DNA from: Dolomedes plantarius
Taxonomy: Eukaryota; Arthropoda; Arachnida; Araneae; Dolomedidae
Assembly (NCBI GenBank): GCA_907164885.2
Contig: OU015493.1
Coordinates: forward strand, 56,327,302 to 56,391,301
Direction of reading: 5' to 3'
DNA: 64,000 bases
A program made the position numbers and the translations under genes. Under the pieces are notes generated by a model. That model searched no databases and was not told where the DNA came from. It worked only from the letters and a program-made list of their open reading frames with translations. The stretch's first letter is position 1. Each line of letters opens with the position of its first letter. Positions 20,979 through 31,135 of this stretch are shown piece after piece.

Positions 20979-22391
20979 CCCTCATGGACAAAAAAATTAG
21001 CGCACCAAGAAGGAGTCGTCAAAATGAAACGAAATTTTACATACGTAATGACTACTTTGATATAAGTAAATGATAAGAAAATCAAAGAAAAAGGATAATT
21101 TATTTCAGAGAAAAAGACAAAAGAACGGAGGAGTTAATACTCCGTTGGACCCCCTCTAGCGCGAATGCACGATGCGATACGATCGGGCATTGAGTCATAC
21201 AAGTTCTGTATGATGTCTTGAGACATTTCGTTCCATATTTGCTGTAACCTTGCCTCTAGTTCGTTCAAACTCGGGGGATGCCCAACTCGTCGTCCCAAAT
21301 GATCCCAGATATGCTCGATTGGAGACAAATCTGGGGATCGGGCAGGCCAAGGAAGGGTAGTAACAGTGCGGAGACAGTCTTGTGACACCCTTGCCGTATG
21401 AGGCCGAGCATTGTCTTGTTGAAAAATGGCTCCTGGGAGCCGTTGCATGAGTGGCGACACATGTGGTTGCAGGATTTCATGAACATACCGCTGGGCTGTC
21501 ATGGTGGCACGGAACAATACTAGGGGTGACCGTGTATTGTACGCAATGGCACCCCATACCATCACACCAGCTGTGGGAGCGATGTGTCGCTGTACAGCAA
21601 AGGCAGGATTGAAGCGTTCACCACGGGCTCTCCACACACGAACACGATTGTCATCACTGCCGAGATTGAATCTGGATTCGTCGCTAAAGACGACCTGGTT
21701 CCATTCCGCTGCAGTCCAGTTTCCCCGTGCGCGGCAAAACTCCAAACGGAGGCGTCGATGGGTGGGCGTCAAGGGCAGCACACGTAATGGACGCCGCGAT
21801 ACCAACTGTCCTTCAGCCAGGCGCCTTCGTATGGTTCGAGAAGACTCAGAGGCCCCTAGTGAAGGTTCTACCTGTGCCTGGATGGCGGCCGATGAAGCAG
21901 TTGGCTGTACGCGTGCATTTCTTACGATGTGGCGGTCTTCTCGACGACTGGTCTGTCGAGGGCGTCCTGAGCCTGGTCTTCGTGTACATGACATCTCTCG
22001 GGTCCACTGGTCCCAACACCTCCTCACAACACAATCAGAGCGGCCTAATTGACGAGCTACTCGTTTAGCTGACCACCCAGCTTCCATCATCCCGACGATT
22101 CTCCCCCTCTCAAACTGCGACAACTGCTTATATTGTCTTCGAACACGGCGTAATGGCATGTCTATCTCAGCTCTTCCTTTGTAAATGATTCAGCACACTC
22201 AAACAAGCTTTGGTTACCTGTTTTATACTCCACAGAGTACGATGTTCAACGCCCTCTACCGGCTATACGTAATGCGCAATCACGCTGCATTTCTAATCAT
22301 TTGCATATCTCCCCGACATGTACCTTCATTGCAAGTTTCGTTACAATCCCGCAATTATTTCTTGGTGCGCTAATTTTGTTGTCCATGAGTG
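20979..22391 (-). mobile_element. Tc1-like transposon, complete
   Basis: 1413 bp between TA dinucleotides (20977-20978 and 22392-22393). Terminal inverted repeats of about 33 bp: CCCTCATGGACAAAAAAATT on the left and, inverted from the right, CACTCATGGACAACAAAATT, each continuing AGCGCACCAAGAA. It contains one uninterrupted transposase gene on the minus strand, so it may be active or recently active. Confidence 0.93.
21134..22159 (-). CDS. Tc1-like transposase, intact
   Basis: 341 codons, the usual length. An N-terminal paired-like DNA-binding region comprises two helix-turn-helix parts (ERGRIVGMMEAGWSAKRVAR, then RTIRRRLAEGQL) joined by a basic GRPR motif (GSGRPRQTS), which binds the terminal repeats. 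The catalytic core follows: first Asp in VVFSDESRFNL, second Asp in FQQDNARPH, Glu in SPIEHIWD. Between the second Asp and the Glu I count 32 residues, not the 34 of standard Tc1 enzymes; the other copy at 26547-27050 shows the same spacing. The Met at 22159 precedes a basic stretch typical for the family. The frame is unbroken, so cut-and-paste activity at TA sites is plausible. The gene lies inside its own terminal repeats with short UTRs. Confidence 0.95.
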   Translation of the reverse strand: MPLRRVRRQYKQLSQFERGRIVGMMEAGWSAKRVARQLGRSDCVVRRCWDQWTREMSCTRRPGSGRPRQTSRREDRHIVRNARVQPTASSAAIQAQVEPSLGASESSRTIRRRLAEGQLVSRRPLRVLPLTPTHRRLRLEFCRARGNWTAAEWNQVVFSDESRFNLGSDDNRVRVWRARGERFNPAFAVQRHIAPTAGVMVWGAIAYNTRSPLVLFRATMTAQRYVHEILQPHVSPLMQRLPGAIFQQDNARPHTARVSQDCLRTVTTLPWPARSPDLSPIEHIWDHLGRRVGHPPSLNELEARLQQIWNEMSQDIIQNLYDSMPDRIASCIRARGGPTEY

Positions 22392-22710
22392 TATGTTTTT
22401 TCATGAAAAATGTTGTTGTTCCTAATGCCCCCCCTGGCTGGAAGTTCTAGACCAGGCCCATAAAGGTTTCGGGCTGAAGTGTGTGGCTCCTGTTTATGTA
22501 TAGCACCATATCGCTCGGTGCACACGAAAGATCCGGTGTCGTTGCGGCACTGCAGTTGCGATCAAGCAGCACATAGAGTTGAACTAACCGACTCACACGG
22601 ACGACGCCGTCGTCCGTGTGAGTCGGTTAGTTCAACTCTATGGACTGCTTGATCGCAACGGCGGTTCTGTAACGACACCGGATCGCTTGTGTGCACCTAG
22701 CCTTGCGTCG
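22354..22710. repeat. Tc1 end plus flank, duplicated directly at 27604-27964
   Basis: Covers the right Tc1 terminus, a GC-rich stretch and the palindromic foldback sequence centred near 22609. The same order and orientation recurs at 27604-27964 with few differences. Confidence 0.9.
22516..22700. repeat. Palindromic foldback sequence
   Basis: Left arm GGTGCACACGAAAGATCCGG... is followed after the centre (GACGACGCC/GTCGTCCG near 22609) by its reverse complement ending CCGGATCGCTTGTGTGCACC. Arms are about 90 bp and much richer in GC than the surroundings. It would form a long hairpin. Mobile origin is likely (foldback MITE), family unknown. Confidence 0.85.
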
Positions 22711-22940
22711 GTTACTCCCGATATTTGCTCCCTCCATTTCCAGTACACAAGGAAATGATCTTTGCTCCTGTAATCTGTAGGGATTCACAACTTACACAAG
22801 ATAGCACCACTATTCTTTAACTTCGCTAAGCAAACATATTTAAGAAGACATTTAATACTAACTCGATATGTTTATATATATATATATACCACAGAATAAA
22901 TTTTAACCAAATTAATACACATCGAGAGAGAGAAAAAAAA
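22711..22940. other. Short spacer, nothing recognised
   Basis: Where the 3' end and 3' LTR of the minus-strand gypsy element would be expected. No sequence here repeats the putative 5' LTR region (26090-26340), so the 3' end seems lost. Confidence 0.5.
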
Positions 22941-23387
22941 CTAGGAATTTCCAACATAGGCATCTCCCCTCGCGCTATTGTTGTCCTCCTGTTCCAGACG
23001 AGACAGGGCGTCTGCTCCATAATGTTGCTTACCCGGTAGATGAGTTATATGGTGATTCCACTTCTGTAAAGAGAGTGCCCATCGGGTTAATTTTGGGCTC
23101 TTGGGAGTAGTCGCATTCAGATATTTTAACGGATTATGGTCAGTTATAATTTCCACCTGGGCCCCATATACCCATTTGTCAAACTTGTTTAATCCGAACA
23201 GCACTGCCCAGGATTCCTTTTCTATACTAGCCCAATTCCGTTGCGTCGCCGACAATTTCTGACTGGCAAACGCGATGGGTCGATATTTGCCCTCCGCGTC
23301 AATTTGGGTCAAACAGGCACCGACGGCAACATTCGACGCGTCGCAATGTATTTGAAAGGGCATACCCATATTTGGGGTAGCCACCAC
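22941..23387 (-). pseudogene. pol: Ty3/gypsy RNase H fragment
   Basis: About 148 codons on the minus strand. FQIHCDASNVAVGACLTQ carries the first catalytic Asp of RNase H; AFASQKLSATQRNWASIEKE holds the Glu; VEIITDHNPLKYL holds the next Asp; HLPGKQHYGADALSR is the usual end of the domain. The preceding reverse transcriptase is missing. The fragment joins the upstream ORF through two copies of ACCCCAAATATG ten bases apart near 23352-23405, which looks like a deletion scar. It cannot work alone. Confidence 0.93.
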
Positions 23388-24847
23388 ACATATTTGGGGT
23401 GGACAAGCTCTATCTTATGAGTTCCTACCCTAGCCGGTTGAACAGGTCTATTAAAAAGCGATTTACGTTTCATGATTACATTTCTGAGGTCCCTTGTTCG
23501 TAGATCACTTAACTTTGGTAACCCCAGGTTGTTCATTTGTTCCGTAAAGCAATCCCCTTTATTAATAGTAGGAACTGTTTCTACTATTCCAAACTCTTCC
23601 TCACCCTCAAAAATAACATTCACTACCTGAAATGGCAATTCCGGTCTAGTTACCGGCGTAATTGCCGCTCTGTCCGATGTTCTCACGGGTCGCGTCAATT
23701 GGCACTCCCTACACGAGGAACAAAATTCCTCTATTTCCTTCTTCATCCCTTCCCAAAAGAAAGAGTATCTAATGCGTTGTAGTGTCTTTTTCACCCCCAT
23801 ATGATTGCCAAACACCGAACAATGAGCTAACCTGACAATTTCTTCTCTTCGGCATTGGGGAACAACCAGCTGTGGGACGTTCTCCCCCAAAATTTTATCC
23901 CTGTGGAACAGCCGCCCATCAGCTACATAATAACTCCCTTTTCCCGCCAACGCCTTCTCCCACCCATCCTTTAATAAATCACAACCTTCTTGTTGCCACC
24001 GAAAATGGTCAGAAACAGACCCCTCCCTATTTTCGCCCGCCATGAAATCTCTCGTTTCCGGTTCATGCTCATTCATCCCGGTGCAGTTCGAAACCTGAAT
24101 GCCCTTTTCGCGCCCTGGATAACGCTCTGATTGTTCGGCGGTCGGGAAGTAGGATTTCTCTGTCTCCTTTGTTCTTCTCTGGGGTCTGTCGTTTCTCTTG
24201 GGAGACTGAGAAACGTTTTCGATTCGACTTCTCGATAACATTTCAAATATTTCTGGGGGGAGCAAAACGTCATCTACCAGCGATTTCGTAACAGCACACA
24301 AAACCTCCGGCCGTTCGTTAACGCCTGAATCAAAGACTCCCAAGGGAATATTCACCAACGGGCATTGAACTGCGGGTCCAAAAATCCCTTTTAAAAATAT
24401 GGTGGGTTTTCCCTCCGTTTTAACTTCTGGTACAACACTTTCCCGCACTACAGTTATTTCCGTCCCGGAATCAATTAGTGCGTTAACTATTCGCCCGTTC
24501 ACGTTGATAGGAACCCTTTTTAACTTACATAACTGTTCTTTTAAGTACTTTCCGGTATTTCTTGACACCCTGAACGAATTCGCCCTCGCAACTACGGTAT
24601 CCTCTGCCAATATCCCCCGTACTCCGGAATTTTCCTGTTCTTCCATCTCGTGGTCTTCTTCCGCAAACGTCACATTTACGTTTGCCTTTTCCCTTTCCCC
24701 CCATGTTACATTTCTTTCCTGTTTTGGGAATTTCGGACAGTTTCTCTTTAAATGAGCAGTTGACCCACAACCATAGCACTCCCACTTTTTCGGCGTTCTA
24801 CTGAACTTTTCATTTTCTCCTGACGAAGAACCATTTCCCGGGAGCAT
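23309..24847 (-). pseudogene. pol: Ty3/gypsy zinc knuckle, protease, integrase zinc finger and RT leader; RT and integrase cores deleted
   Basis: 512 codons, minus strand, one frame. Near the start is a CCHC zinc knuckle (CYGCGSTAHLKRNC). An aspartic protease follows (VNALIDSGTEITVV). The second half has an integrase HHCC zinc finger: HCSVFGNHMGVKKTLQRIR, then CSSCRECQ. After PELPFQVVNV, where the integrase core should begin, the sequence jumps to LFNRPVQPARVGTHKIEL, the leader found just before reverse transcriptase. Both enzymatic cores are therefore missing, by internal deletions, while the frame happens to stay open. The order protease - integrase finger - RT leader - RNase H is unusual for Ty3/gypsy, where integrase is normally last, and recalls the Gmr1-like group. 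Not functional. Confidence 0.85.
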
Positions 24848-24849
24848 AT

Positions 24850-25793
24850 CTAGTTTAAACCCCTTGCCATTCCGGTCCCGACCCCTAAAATCCGCAAATT
24901 TTGTGTCGTTACCCCCCCCTTCGTGCTATAAGCTCTCCCTTTAGCCGAAGAGAATATATCGCACTCTTCAGCTAGCTGCTTTGCTTTAAACCAAAGCCTT
25001 CCCTGTCTAATACTGATATGCATAGCCGTTTCTTGGTCCAACGTCTGAAACATTCTATCAGCTACCACCAACTGATTTAAACCTTCGAAGTCACTCACTT
25101 CTCTCAATTTAACGTAGTGTAGCCACATAGACATTAACCTGGTTGCGAACTGACCGAAAGTTTCGTCTGTGCCCTTTCAGCTTTCCTAAAATTATCTAGG
25201 CACGTCTGAGGAGACGGTTCGTATTCTCTCAGCACTATCTTTTTCACCTCCTCGTAATTATTGTACTGACCCTCATTTAAATATATTAACAAATCTGCCG
25301 CCTTATCCTCCAAAAGGTAAATTAAAATTTTGGCCTTCTGTTCTTCTTCTACCCTCTCACTTTTGAATGCCCTTTCTAGACTCGTAAAGAAATAACTCCA
25401 CCCTTCGGGTTTATTTGGGACTTTCACGGTCAATAATTTTATGGTTTTAATAATTTCATCTATTGATTTATATTTAATAGGTATGCGATTTTGTAGTTTT
25501 AATGTTTCGACTTCAATACGTTCGTCTTTCTCTTGTTTTTCCTCTCTCTCAGTAACTATCGCGCTGAGCATATCCTTTATGAGGCTTTCTTCATAACTTT
25601 CATGTTCGAGAATAAGTTTCCTTAAATCTAATATGTTATATTCTTCCTTAACTTCGATTCTTAATTCTAGCGCTAGCGCTACCAAGTCGCACTTTCTCGA
25701 TTTTGCAATAAATGCCATGTTAGAAATACCAGTTAGGAAATACAATAACAATAAAACTAATACACAGAGAAAAAAAATCGATTGAAACTCCAC
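24850..25793 (-). pseudogene. gag: Ty3/gypsy Gag, frameshifted
   Basis: Two open pieces, 25793-25134 and 25134-24850. The first has an N-terminal SAP-like segment (CDLVALALELRIEVKEEYNI), a charged coiled stretch and a Gag core (KAKILIYLLEDKAADLLIYL). The second continues the Gag core (MSMWLHYVKLREVSDFEGLN). Near 25160 a one-base shift separates them (the ETFGQFATRLM part is in another frame), and a further shift near 24850 separates Gag from the zinc knuckle ORF. Gag would build the particle. Conservation of domain order shows a single decayed element on the minus strand. Confidence 0.85.
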
Positions 25794-26459
25794 CCGACCT
25801 TTTCTCTTACAAAATTCTATCGAACACTATTAAATTTCATCTAACCATAAACATTTTTAGAATCCCAGCAGAGAACAGAAGCAAATATCACTTACCTTGG
25901 ACAACATTTCTGGATTGTACAGATTTCCTGGAGCTAGAATCGAAAATAGTATGGCCTCCTGTTGATCATCATTCTATAGCCTTTACCGATGACTGAACAC
26001 TGATGATAGAGCGCTGATATCCTTACTGACGTAAAGCTGCGATCCTCGCCTGCGTATTTTACCATTCCACGCCACCGCTGCCGCCAGATGTGAGGAGCGA
26101 TCCCTCTCCCTTGACGAGGCTTAACCGCCCCTGGGTCCGTTCTTAGTGTTATAGGAAGGTATTACGCGGTTTACGAGTCCAGACAAGGTCTACAGTCCCA
26201 AAATTTATTTATTTACACATCTACTGGGACACATCACACATTATAAAAACATATACATTCAAATTTACGCTGATCACACATTATAAAAACATATATATTA
26301 AAATTTACGCTGAGGAGCCAAAATACAGCAACCTTTACACTTGTGCGCCTCCTTCTCGCTCCCTTCTTCCTCGATCACCGGGGGCGACTTTTCCCCCCGT
26401 CTCTCCTCCTTCGCGCCAAACAGGTTTCCGGTTGGTCACTCAACGGGAGGGGAGGAAAG

Positions 26460-26462
<3 letters not shown>
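25794..26462 (-). repeat. Leader and partial 5' LTR of the first gypsy element
   Basis: Non-coding. On the minus strand ATCTGGCGGCAGCGGTGGCG (complement 26070-26089) looks like a primer-binding site, preceded by AATAAA-bearing LTR-like sequence. Two near-identical 50-bp units with CACATTATAAAAACATATA occur at about 26230-26320. A donor-like CAAGGTAAGTGA lies near 25897. The outer LTR boundary is not defined, and no second LTR is present. Confidence 0.5.

Positions 26463-26515
<53 letters not shown>
26463..26515. repeat. (TA)n microsatellite at a rearrangement joint
   Basis: About 53 bp of pure TA, directly at the point where the truncated Tc1 copy begins. Confidence 0.95.
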
Positions 26516-26517
<2 letters not shown>

Positions 26518-26524
26518 CCATTCC

Positions 26525-27206
26525 TGACAATGACAATCGTGTTCGTGTGTGGAGAGCCCGTGGTGAACGCTTCAATCCTGCCTTTGCTGTACAGCGACAC
26601 ATCGCTCCCACAGCTGGTGTGATGGTATGGGGTGCCATTGCCTACAATACACGGTCACCCCTAGTATTGTTCCGTGGCACCATGACAGCCCAGCGGTATG
26701 TTCATGAAATCCTGCAACCACATGTGTTGCCACTTATGCAACGGCTCCCAGGAGCCATTTTTCAACAAGACAATGCTCGGCCTCATACGGCAAGGGTGTC
26801 ACAAGACTGTCTCCGCACTGTTACTACCCTTCCTTGGCCTGCCCGATCCCCAGATTTGTCTCCAATCGAGCATATCTGGGATCATTTGGGACGACGAGTT
26901 GGGCATCCCCCGAGTTTGAACGAACTAGAGGCAAGGTTACAGCAAATATGGAACGAAATGTCTCAAGACATCATACAGAACTTGTATGACTCAATGCCCG
27001 ATCGTATCGCATCGTGCATTCGCGCTAGAGGGGGTCCAACGGAGTATTAACTCCTCCGTTCTTTTGCCTTTTTCTCTGAAATAAATTATCCTTTTTTCTT
27101 TGATTTTCTTATCATTTACTTATATCAAAGTAGTCATTACGTATGTAAAATTTCGTTTCATTTTGACGACTCCTTCTTGGTGCGCTAATTTTTTTGTTCA
27201 TGAGTG
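26525..27206 (+). pseudogene. Truncated Tc1-like transposon, opposite orientation
   Basis: Keeps the C-terminal half of the transposase (frame 26547-27050, 167 codons), nearly identical to 22159-21134, including MVWGAIAYNTRSPLVLFR, FQQDNARPH and SPIEHIWD, with 32 residues between the last two catalytic residues. The DNA-binding half and first catalytic Asp are missing, cut off at the (TA)n tract. The terminus and the DNA beyond it (27207-27600) are the same as those next to the complete copy, so this is part of a duplicated locus and not a separate insertion. Confidence 0.93.
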
Positions 27207-27600
27207 TATATTTAGATGTGTGTGCGTGTGTGTGTGTGTGTGTGTTTATATATATCCATTCTTCGGCCCGTATTCTTGGGATACACGCTATCCCACCCCG
27301 TAAGGAAAAGGTTGAAATTCGCGTGGAAATACGTACGAGATTGCACCATCGCAAATTGAAGACTACAGAGCTCCACGAGTAAAACGAATACTATCTGACT
27401 TATTGCCCAAGTTCTTTAGTAAACACAGTTCAAGTTTTCATTTGTATTGAAATTGCACATCTTTAAAGCCCTCTCATTTCATTTCTAATGATCTCACAGA
27501 AAAAATAAAAGCAGATATAGAAGAAATTTACATTCAAGAAACAAGAATTTTTTTTTAATTTGGAATTTTTATCGAAATCAACGTTTTAAACGTAGTCGGA
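27207..27600. repeat. Inverted copy of 20587-20978
   Basis: Reverse complement of the DNA flanking the complete Tc1 element, including the (TG)n tract at 27219-27247. It ends at CGTAGTCGGA (27600), where the direct duplication of 22354 onward begins at 27604. Confidence 0.88.
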
Positions 27601-27603
27601 TTT

Positions 27604-28058
27604 ATTATTTCTTGGTGCGCTAATTTTGTTGTCCATGAGTGTATGTTTTTTCATGAAAAATGTTGTTGTTGTTCCTAATGCCCCCCTGGCTGGAAGTTCT
27701 AGACCAGGCCCATAAAGGCTTCGGGCTGAAGTGTGTGGCTCCTGTTTATGTATAGCACCATATCGCTCGGTGCACACGAAAGATCCGGTGTCGTTGCGGC
27801 ACTGCAGTTGCGATCAAGCAGCACATAGAGTTGAACTAACCGACTCACACGGACGACGCCGTCGTCCGTGTGAGTCGGTTAGTTCAACTCTATGTGCTGC
27901 TTGATCGCAACGGCAGGTGCCTGCAACGACACCGGATCGCTTGTGTGCACCTAGCCTTGCGTCGTCCGTGTGAGTCGGTTAGTTCAACTCTATGTACTGC
28001 TTGATCGCAACTGCTGTGCTGCAACGACACCGGATCGCTCGTGTGCACCGAGCCTTAA
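27604..28058. repeat. Direct copy of 22354-22710 plus an extra foldback arm
   Basis: Contains a 38-bp Tc1 terminus, the GC-rich flank and the palindrome centred near 27860. A third arm follows at 27961-28056 (GTCGTCCGTGTGAGTCGGTT to GTGTGCACCGAGCC), so here the foldback has one left arm and two right arms in tandem. Confidence 0.88.
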
Positions 28059-28758
28059 GGTAGGAGTCCGTCTTAGCTAGTTGCCACCTCAATTTTGACC
28101 GAGTACCCCCAGGGGCGACATCTGGGGGAATCGTACCCTTTCCCACCCTCTCTGACCTTATAGAGGGACTTTCCGGTCTACTGATTTAACGTGTCCATAT
28201 CCGGCCTAGAAACGGATCATCAAAAATGTAAACGATTATTGTGATGACTCAAAATATAATCAAGCTATATCTATGAAATTTTCCAGGTAGGTAGGTTTTC
28301 CATAATACCTAGAATGTAATGAGTTACAGATTTGACTCTAGGTCTATTATTTGTTGATTTATAGCTGCATTTATTAAAAAAATTCACACGTTAAATGATT
28401 GAAATGTTACATGTCATTGCGTATAATCGCCTGTATTTCTTTTAGATTTTTAAAATATCGATTATTCTTTTCAGGTCATCACACGAGTGCTTTACGTACT
28501 TATGACAAATAAGAAATTAATGATGTATGCATAACTTTTGTTGTTGAAGAGCTAGAGCCGTTTATGGAAAAATTTGCACCATTTCGACAAAAAAATCCTC
28601 AATTTTGAAAAAAAAATTGTTAGGTCTATTATGGTTATGGTCTATTTTTATCTCATTTTCATTTTTTGGTGCTATATTTCTTCGAAAAATGAGACACAAA
28701 TTTTCGCAAATACAGGTTTTGAAAAAAAAAAAAAAGGCTCCGAGCGTAGTCGGCTACC
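28059..28758. mobile_element. TTAA-flanked MITE (piggyBac-like by target site)
   Basis: Bounded by TTAA at 28055-28058 and 28759-28762. Ends GGTAGGAGTCCGTCTTAGC and, inverted, GGTAGCCGACTACGCTCGG, about nine matching bases then partial similarity. No transposase. A relative end (TTAAGGTATCCGACCACG) is at 20579. Confidence 0.55.
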
Positions 28759-28762
28759 TTAA

Positions 28763-29159
28763 AATCTCTCGGTCATTTCTACCAGGTAGTTTAAAATTGC
28801 GTTTGCCCGTTTTCTATGTCTTAAAAATGAGCTGAGTTCAATAAAAATTTTACTATTAATTATTTATACGTTTAAGTCTGAACAACGCCAACGATTACTT
28901 TGGGACTAAACATGGAATTCCATTATTGACCATCGTTAAATTCTATGTGATTAATTTATTTAAACGTGTATGAGAGTTCCATAGCTATAACGGCTAACAG
29001 GACGTTGCGGATTCGACTGACCATAAAGTAAAAATATAAAATGTAACGCAATCAAAAAATTACGTTTTAACCATAATAAACTTTAAAAAAAATTTTTTTA
29101 CACCCCTTTTAAAATATTCCAATCAAATTTTTTTCTAGCAAAACTTTTATAGACTAGAT
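28763..29159. other. AT-rich DNA, nothing recognised
   Basis: No frame, motif or shared repeat seen. Confidence 0.5.
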
Positions 29160-29728
29160 CAGTGGTTCCCAAACTGGAAGCCGCGAAATATTACGAACAT
29201 TTCATAATTTGATTTCCATTTTCAATTTAATGTGATAAGACGCTTATTTAGTAATACATAATTGTTTGCAGAAGTCTTTAAAAATGGTTAATAGATGGCG
29301 CTCTACAATAATTAAATTTTCTCGAACATTCTCGGTACCTATGTACTTTATAATCGTATATGAATAGCTATCGGTTCCGGCCGGTCTTAGTGTTGAATTA
29401 GGGCCTGTTCACATATTACTCCGGTAGCTGAGCGTTAAAGGAAATAGGATGTTGAGACGAAATAAACCGATCATAGGCGTTAAAAATTTCATTGCTAATC
29501 GTTTGGAGGTTTGTCATTGGTTAAATATATTTCAATACTTAACGCTCCGATACCGGAATCCTATGTGAACAGGCCCTTAGCCTTTGGAGAACGGGTCAAC
29601 TTTAAAAATAAAATAAAATAAAATAAAATCACCAATTCGGTAAACTTACTTATTAGGGGGCAGGGGCACCTAGAGAAAATCTGGATTCAGCAAGGGTGCC
29701 GAGAATCGAAAAAGTTTGAGAACCTCTG
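29160..29728. mobile_element. hAT-type MITE with a nested Harbinger-type MITE
   Basis: Ends CAGTGGTTCCCAAACTGG and, inverted, CAGAGGTTCTCAAACTTT. Exact 8-bp duplication GACTAGAT (29152-29159, 29729-29736). It contains the smaller MITE at 29401-29576 and a (AAAAT)n stretch near 29605. Confidence 0.9.
29401..29576. mobile_element. PIF/Harbinger-type MITE, copy 1
   Basis: Ends GGGCCTGTTCACAT / ATGTGAACAGGCCC with TTA on both sides. Core GGCGTTAAAAATTTCATTGC and TCGTTTGGAGGTTTGTCATT is shared with three other copies. Non-coding. Confidence 0.8.
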
Positions 29729-29739
29729 GACTAGATTAT

Positions 29740-29912
29740 GGGCCTGTTCACATAGGAGGTTTGCGATTGGTTAAAGTATTGAAATATATTTAACCAATGA
29801 CAAACCTCCAAACGATTAGCAATGAAATTTTTAACGCCTATGATTGGTTTAGTTTCGTCTCAACGTCATCTTTCCCTTAACGCTACGCAACGGACTCCTA
29901 TGTGAACAGGCC
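29740..29912. mobile_element. PIF/Harbinger-type MITE, copy 2
   Basis: Same ends and core as copy 1 but core inverted. It has an extra partial arm (GTTTGCGATTGGTTAAAGTA) at its left side, making a small internal inverted repeat. Confidence 0.8.
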
Positions 29913-29930
29913 CTAACAGTCACACATGTA

Positions 29931-30103
29931 TGGGCCTGTTCGCATGGAATCCGTCAGCGTCAGTGTTATTCCTGTGGAAACATGTTTAACCAATTACAAA
30001 CCTCCAAACGATTCGCCACGAAATTGTTAAGGTCTGTGATTGGTTTAAAATATCTCAATACGAGTAACGCTGACGCTGACGGATTTTATGTGAACAGGCC
30101 TTA
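29931..30103. mobile_element. PIF/Harbinger-type MITE, copy 3
   Basis: GGGCCTGTTCGCATGGAATC to TTTATGTGAACAGGCC. Subterminal repeat GTCAGCGTCAG / CTGACGCTGAC differs from the subterminal sequence of other copies. Confidence 0.8.
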
Positions 30104-30474
30104 AGTCACTCTCTGTGTGTTTTCTTAATAAGAATTTAATATCATTTTTACTACTATTTAAAAATGGTTTTATTAGGGCATCTGTTCTCAACCTATGGTA
30201 AACGTACCGCTTGGGGTACGAAGTGGACTGCTCAGTCGAACGTGGAAATTTTTTACTAATGGCGAAAGAAAACCAGCTTCTTGTAATAATAATAATAATA
30301 AGAAGAAGAAATTCCGAAAAGTATTCCTAATTTTTTTTTCCTTTCTGGAATGACTACCAAATTCCAGCCGAGAAGAGCGTACAATAACCAAAGCAAGATA
30401 AATTTTGGACATTTGCGCAGAGTTTCTGAGTGGATTTACTTCATTTTCCCTCCGTTCCTTAAACTACTAGAACA

Positions 30475-30620
30475 CAGTGGCACACCCAGGGGGGGGGGGG
30501 GCAAGGGGCTCTGCCCCCTAAGAAATAGAAAGTGCATTATGAATATTGATTTTGCATTATAAATATTTTTATCCGTTCATCTCGCCCCTCCCCCAAGAAA
30601 AAATCCTGGGTACGACACTG
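30475..30620. mobile_element. Short hAT-type MITE
   Basis: 146 bp, ends CAGTGGCACACCCAGG and, inverted, CAGTGTCGTACCCAGG. Exact 8-bp duplication CTAGAACA (30467-30474, 30621-30628). Carries a run of 12 G. Confidence 0.92.
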
Positions 30621-30802
30621 CTAGAACACTAGTTGACTAGTGATCAATGACCATTGATAAACTGTGCAAGGATAAACATGTGCAACCGTCTCGCTGATTA
30701 CCAAGTAAAATGTTCATGACTGTATGACACTTGTTAAATGTTATATACTATTTTTTGAGTGTATTTATATGAGAAATTTATGAAAATAATTTAATGTAAT
30801 TA

Positions 30803-30811
30803 ATATATATA

Positions 30812-30852
<41 letters not shown>

Positions 30853-30860
30853 GTATGTAT
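30803..30860. repeat. (TA)n / (TATG)n microsatellite
   Basis: TA repeats followed by TATG repeats. Confidence 0.9.
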
Positions 30861-31079
30861 ATATGGGGGACGTGGGGGTTGGAGTTACTCAGTCTCAGTC
30901 TTAAAGTAATTAAAAACCATCGTAAAGAACAAATATTTGCAGTTTATTTACATAGAGAATTGAAAATAATGTAGTCCGTATCCGACGGAAACCAAAGCGG
31001 GAGTCCTAATACTACCCAAATCTGCCACACATGAAATGGGTTGACAAATAAGATTACTAAAGTTCACAGTTCAGTTCGG

Positions 31080-31132
<53 letters not shown>

Positions 31133-31135
<3 letters not shown>

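Noticed and set aside
21501..22052. Plus-strand frames over the Tc1 transposase gene
   Set aside because: Antisense shadows of a well-conserved transposase on the minus strand.
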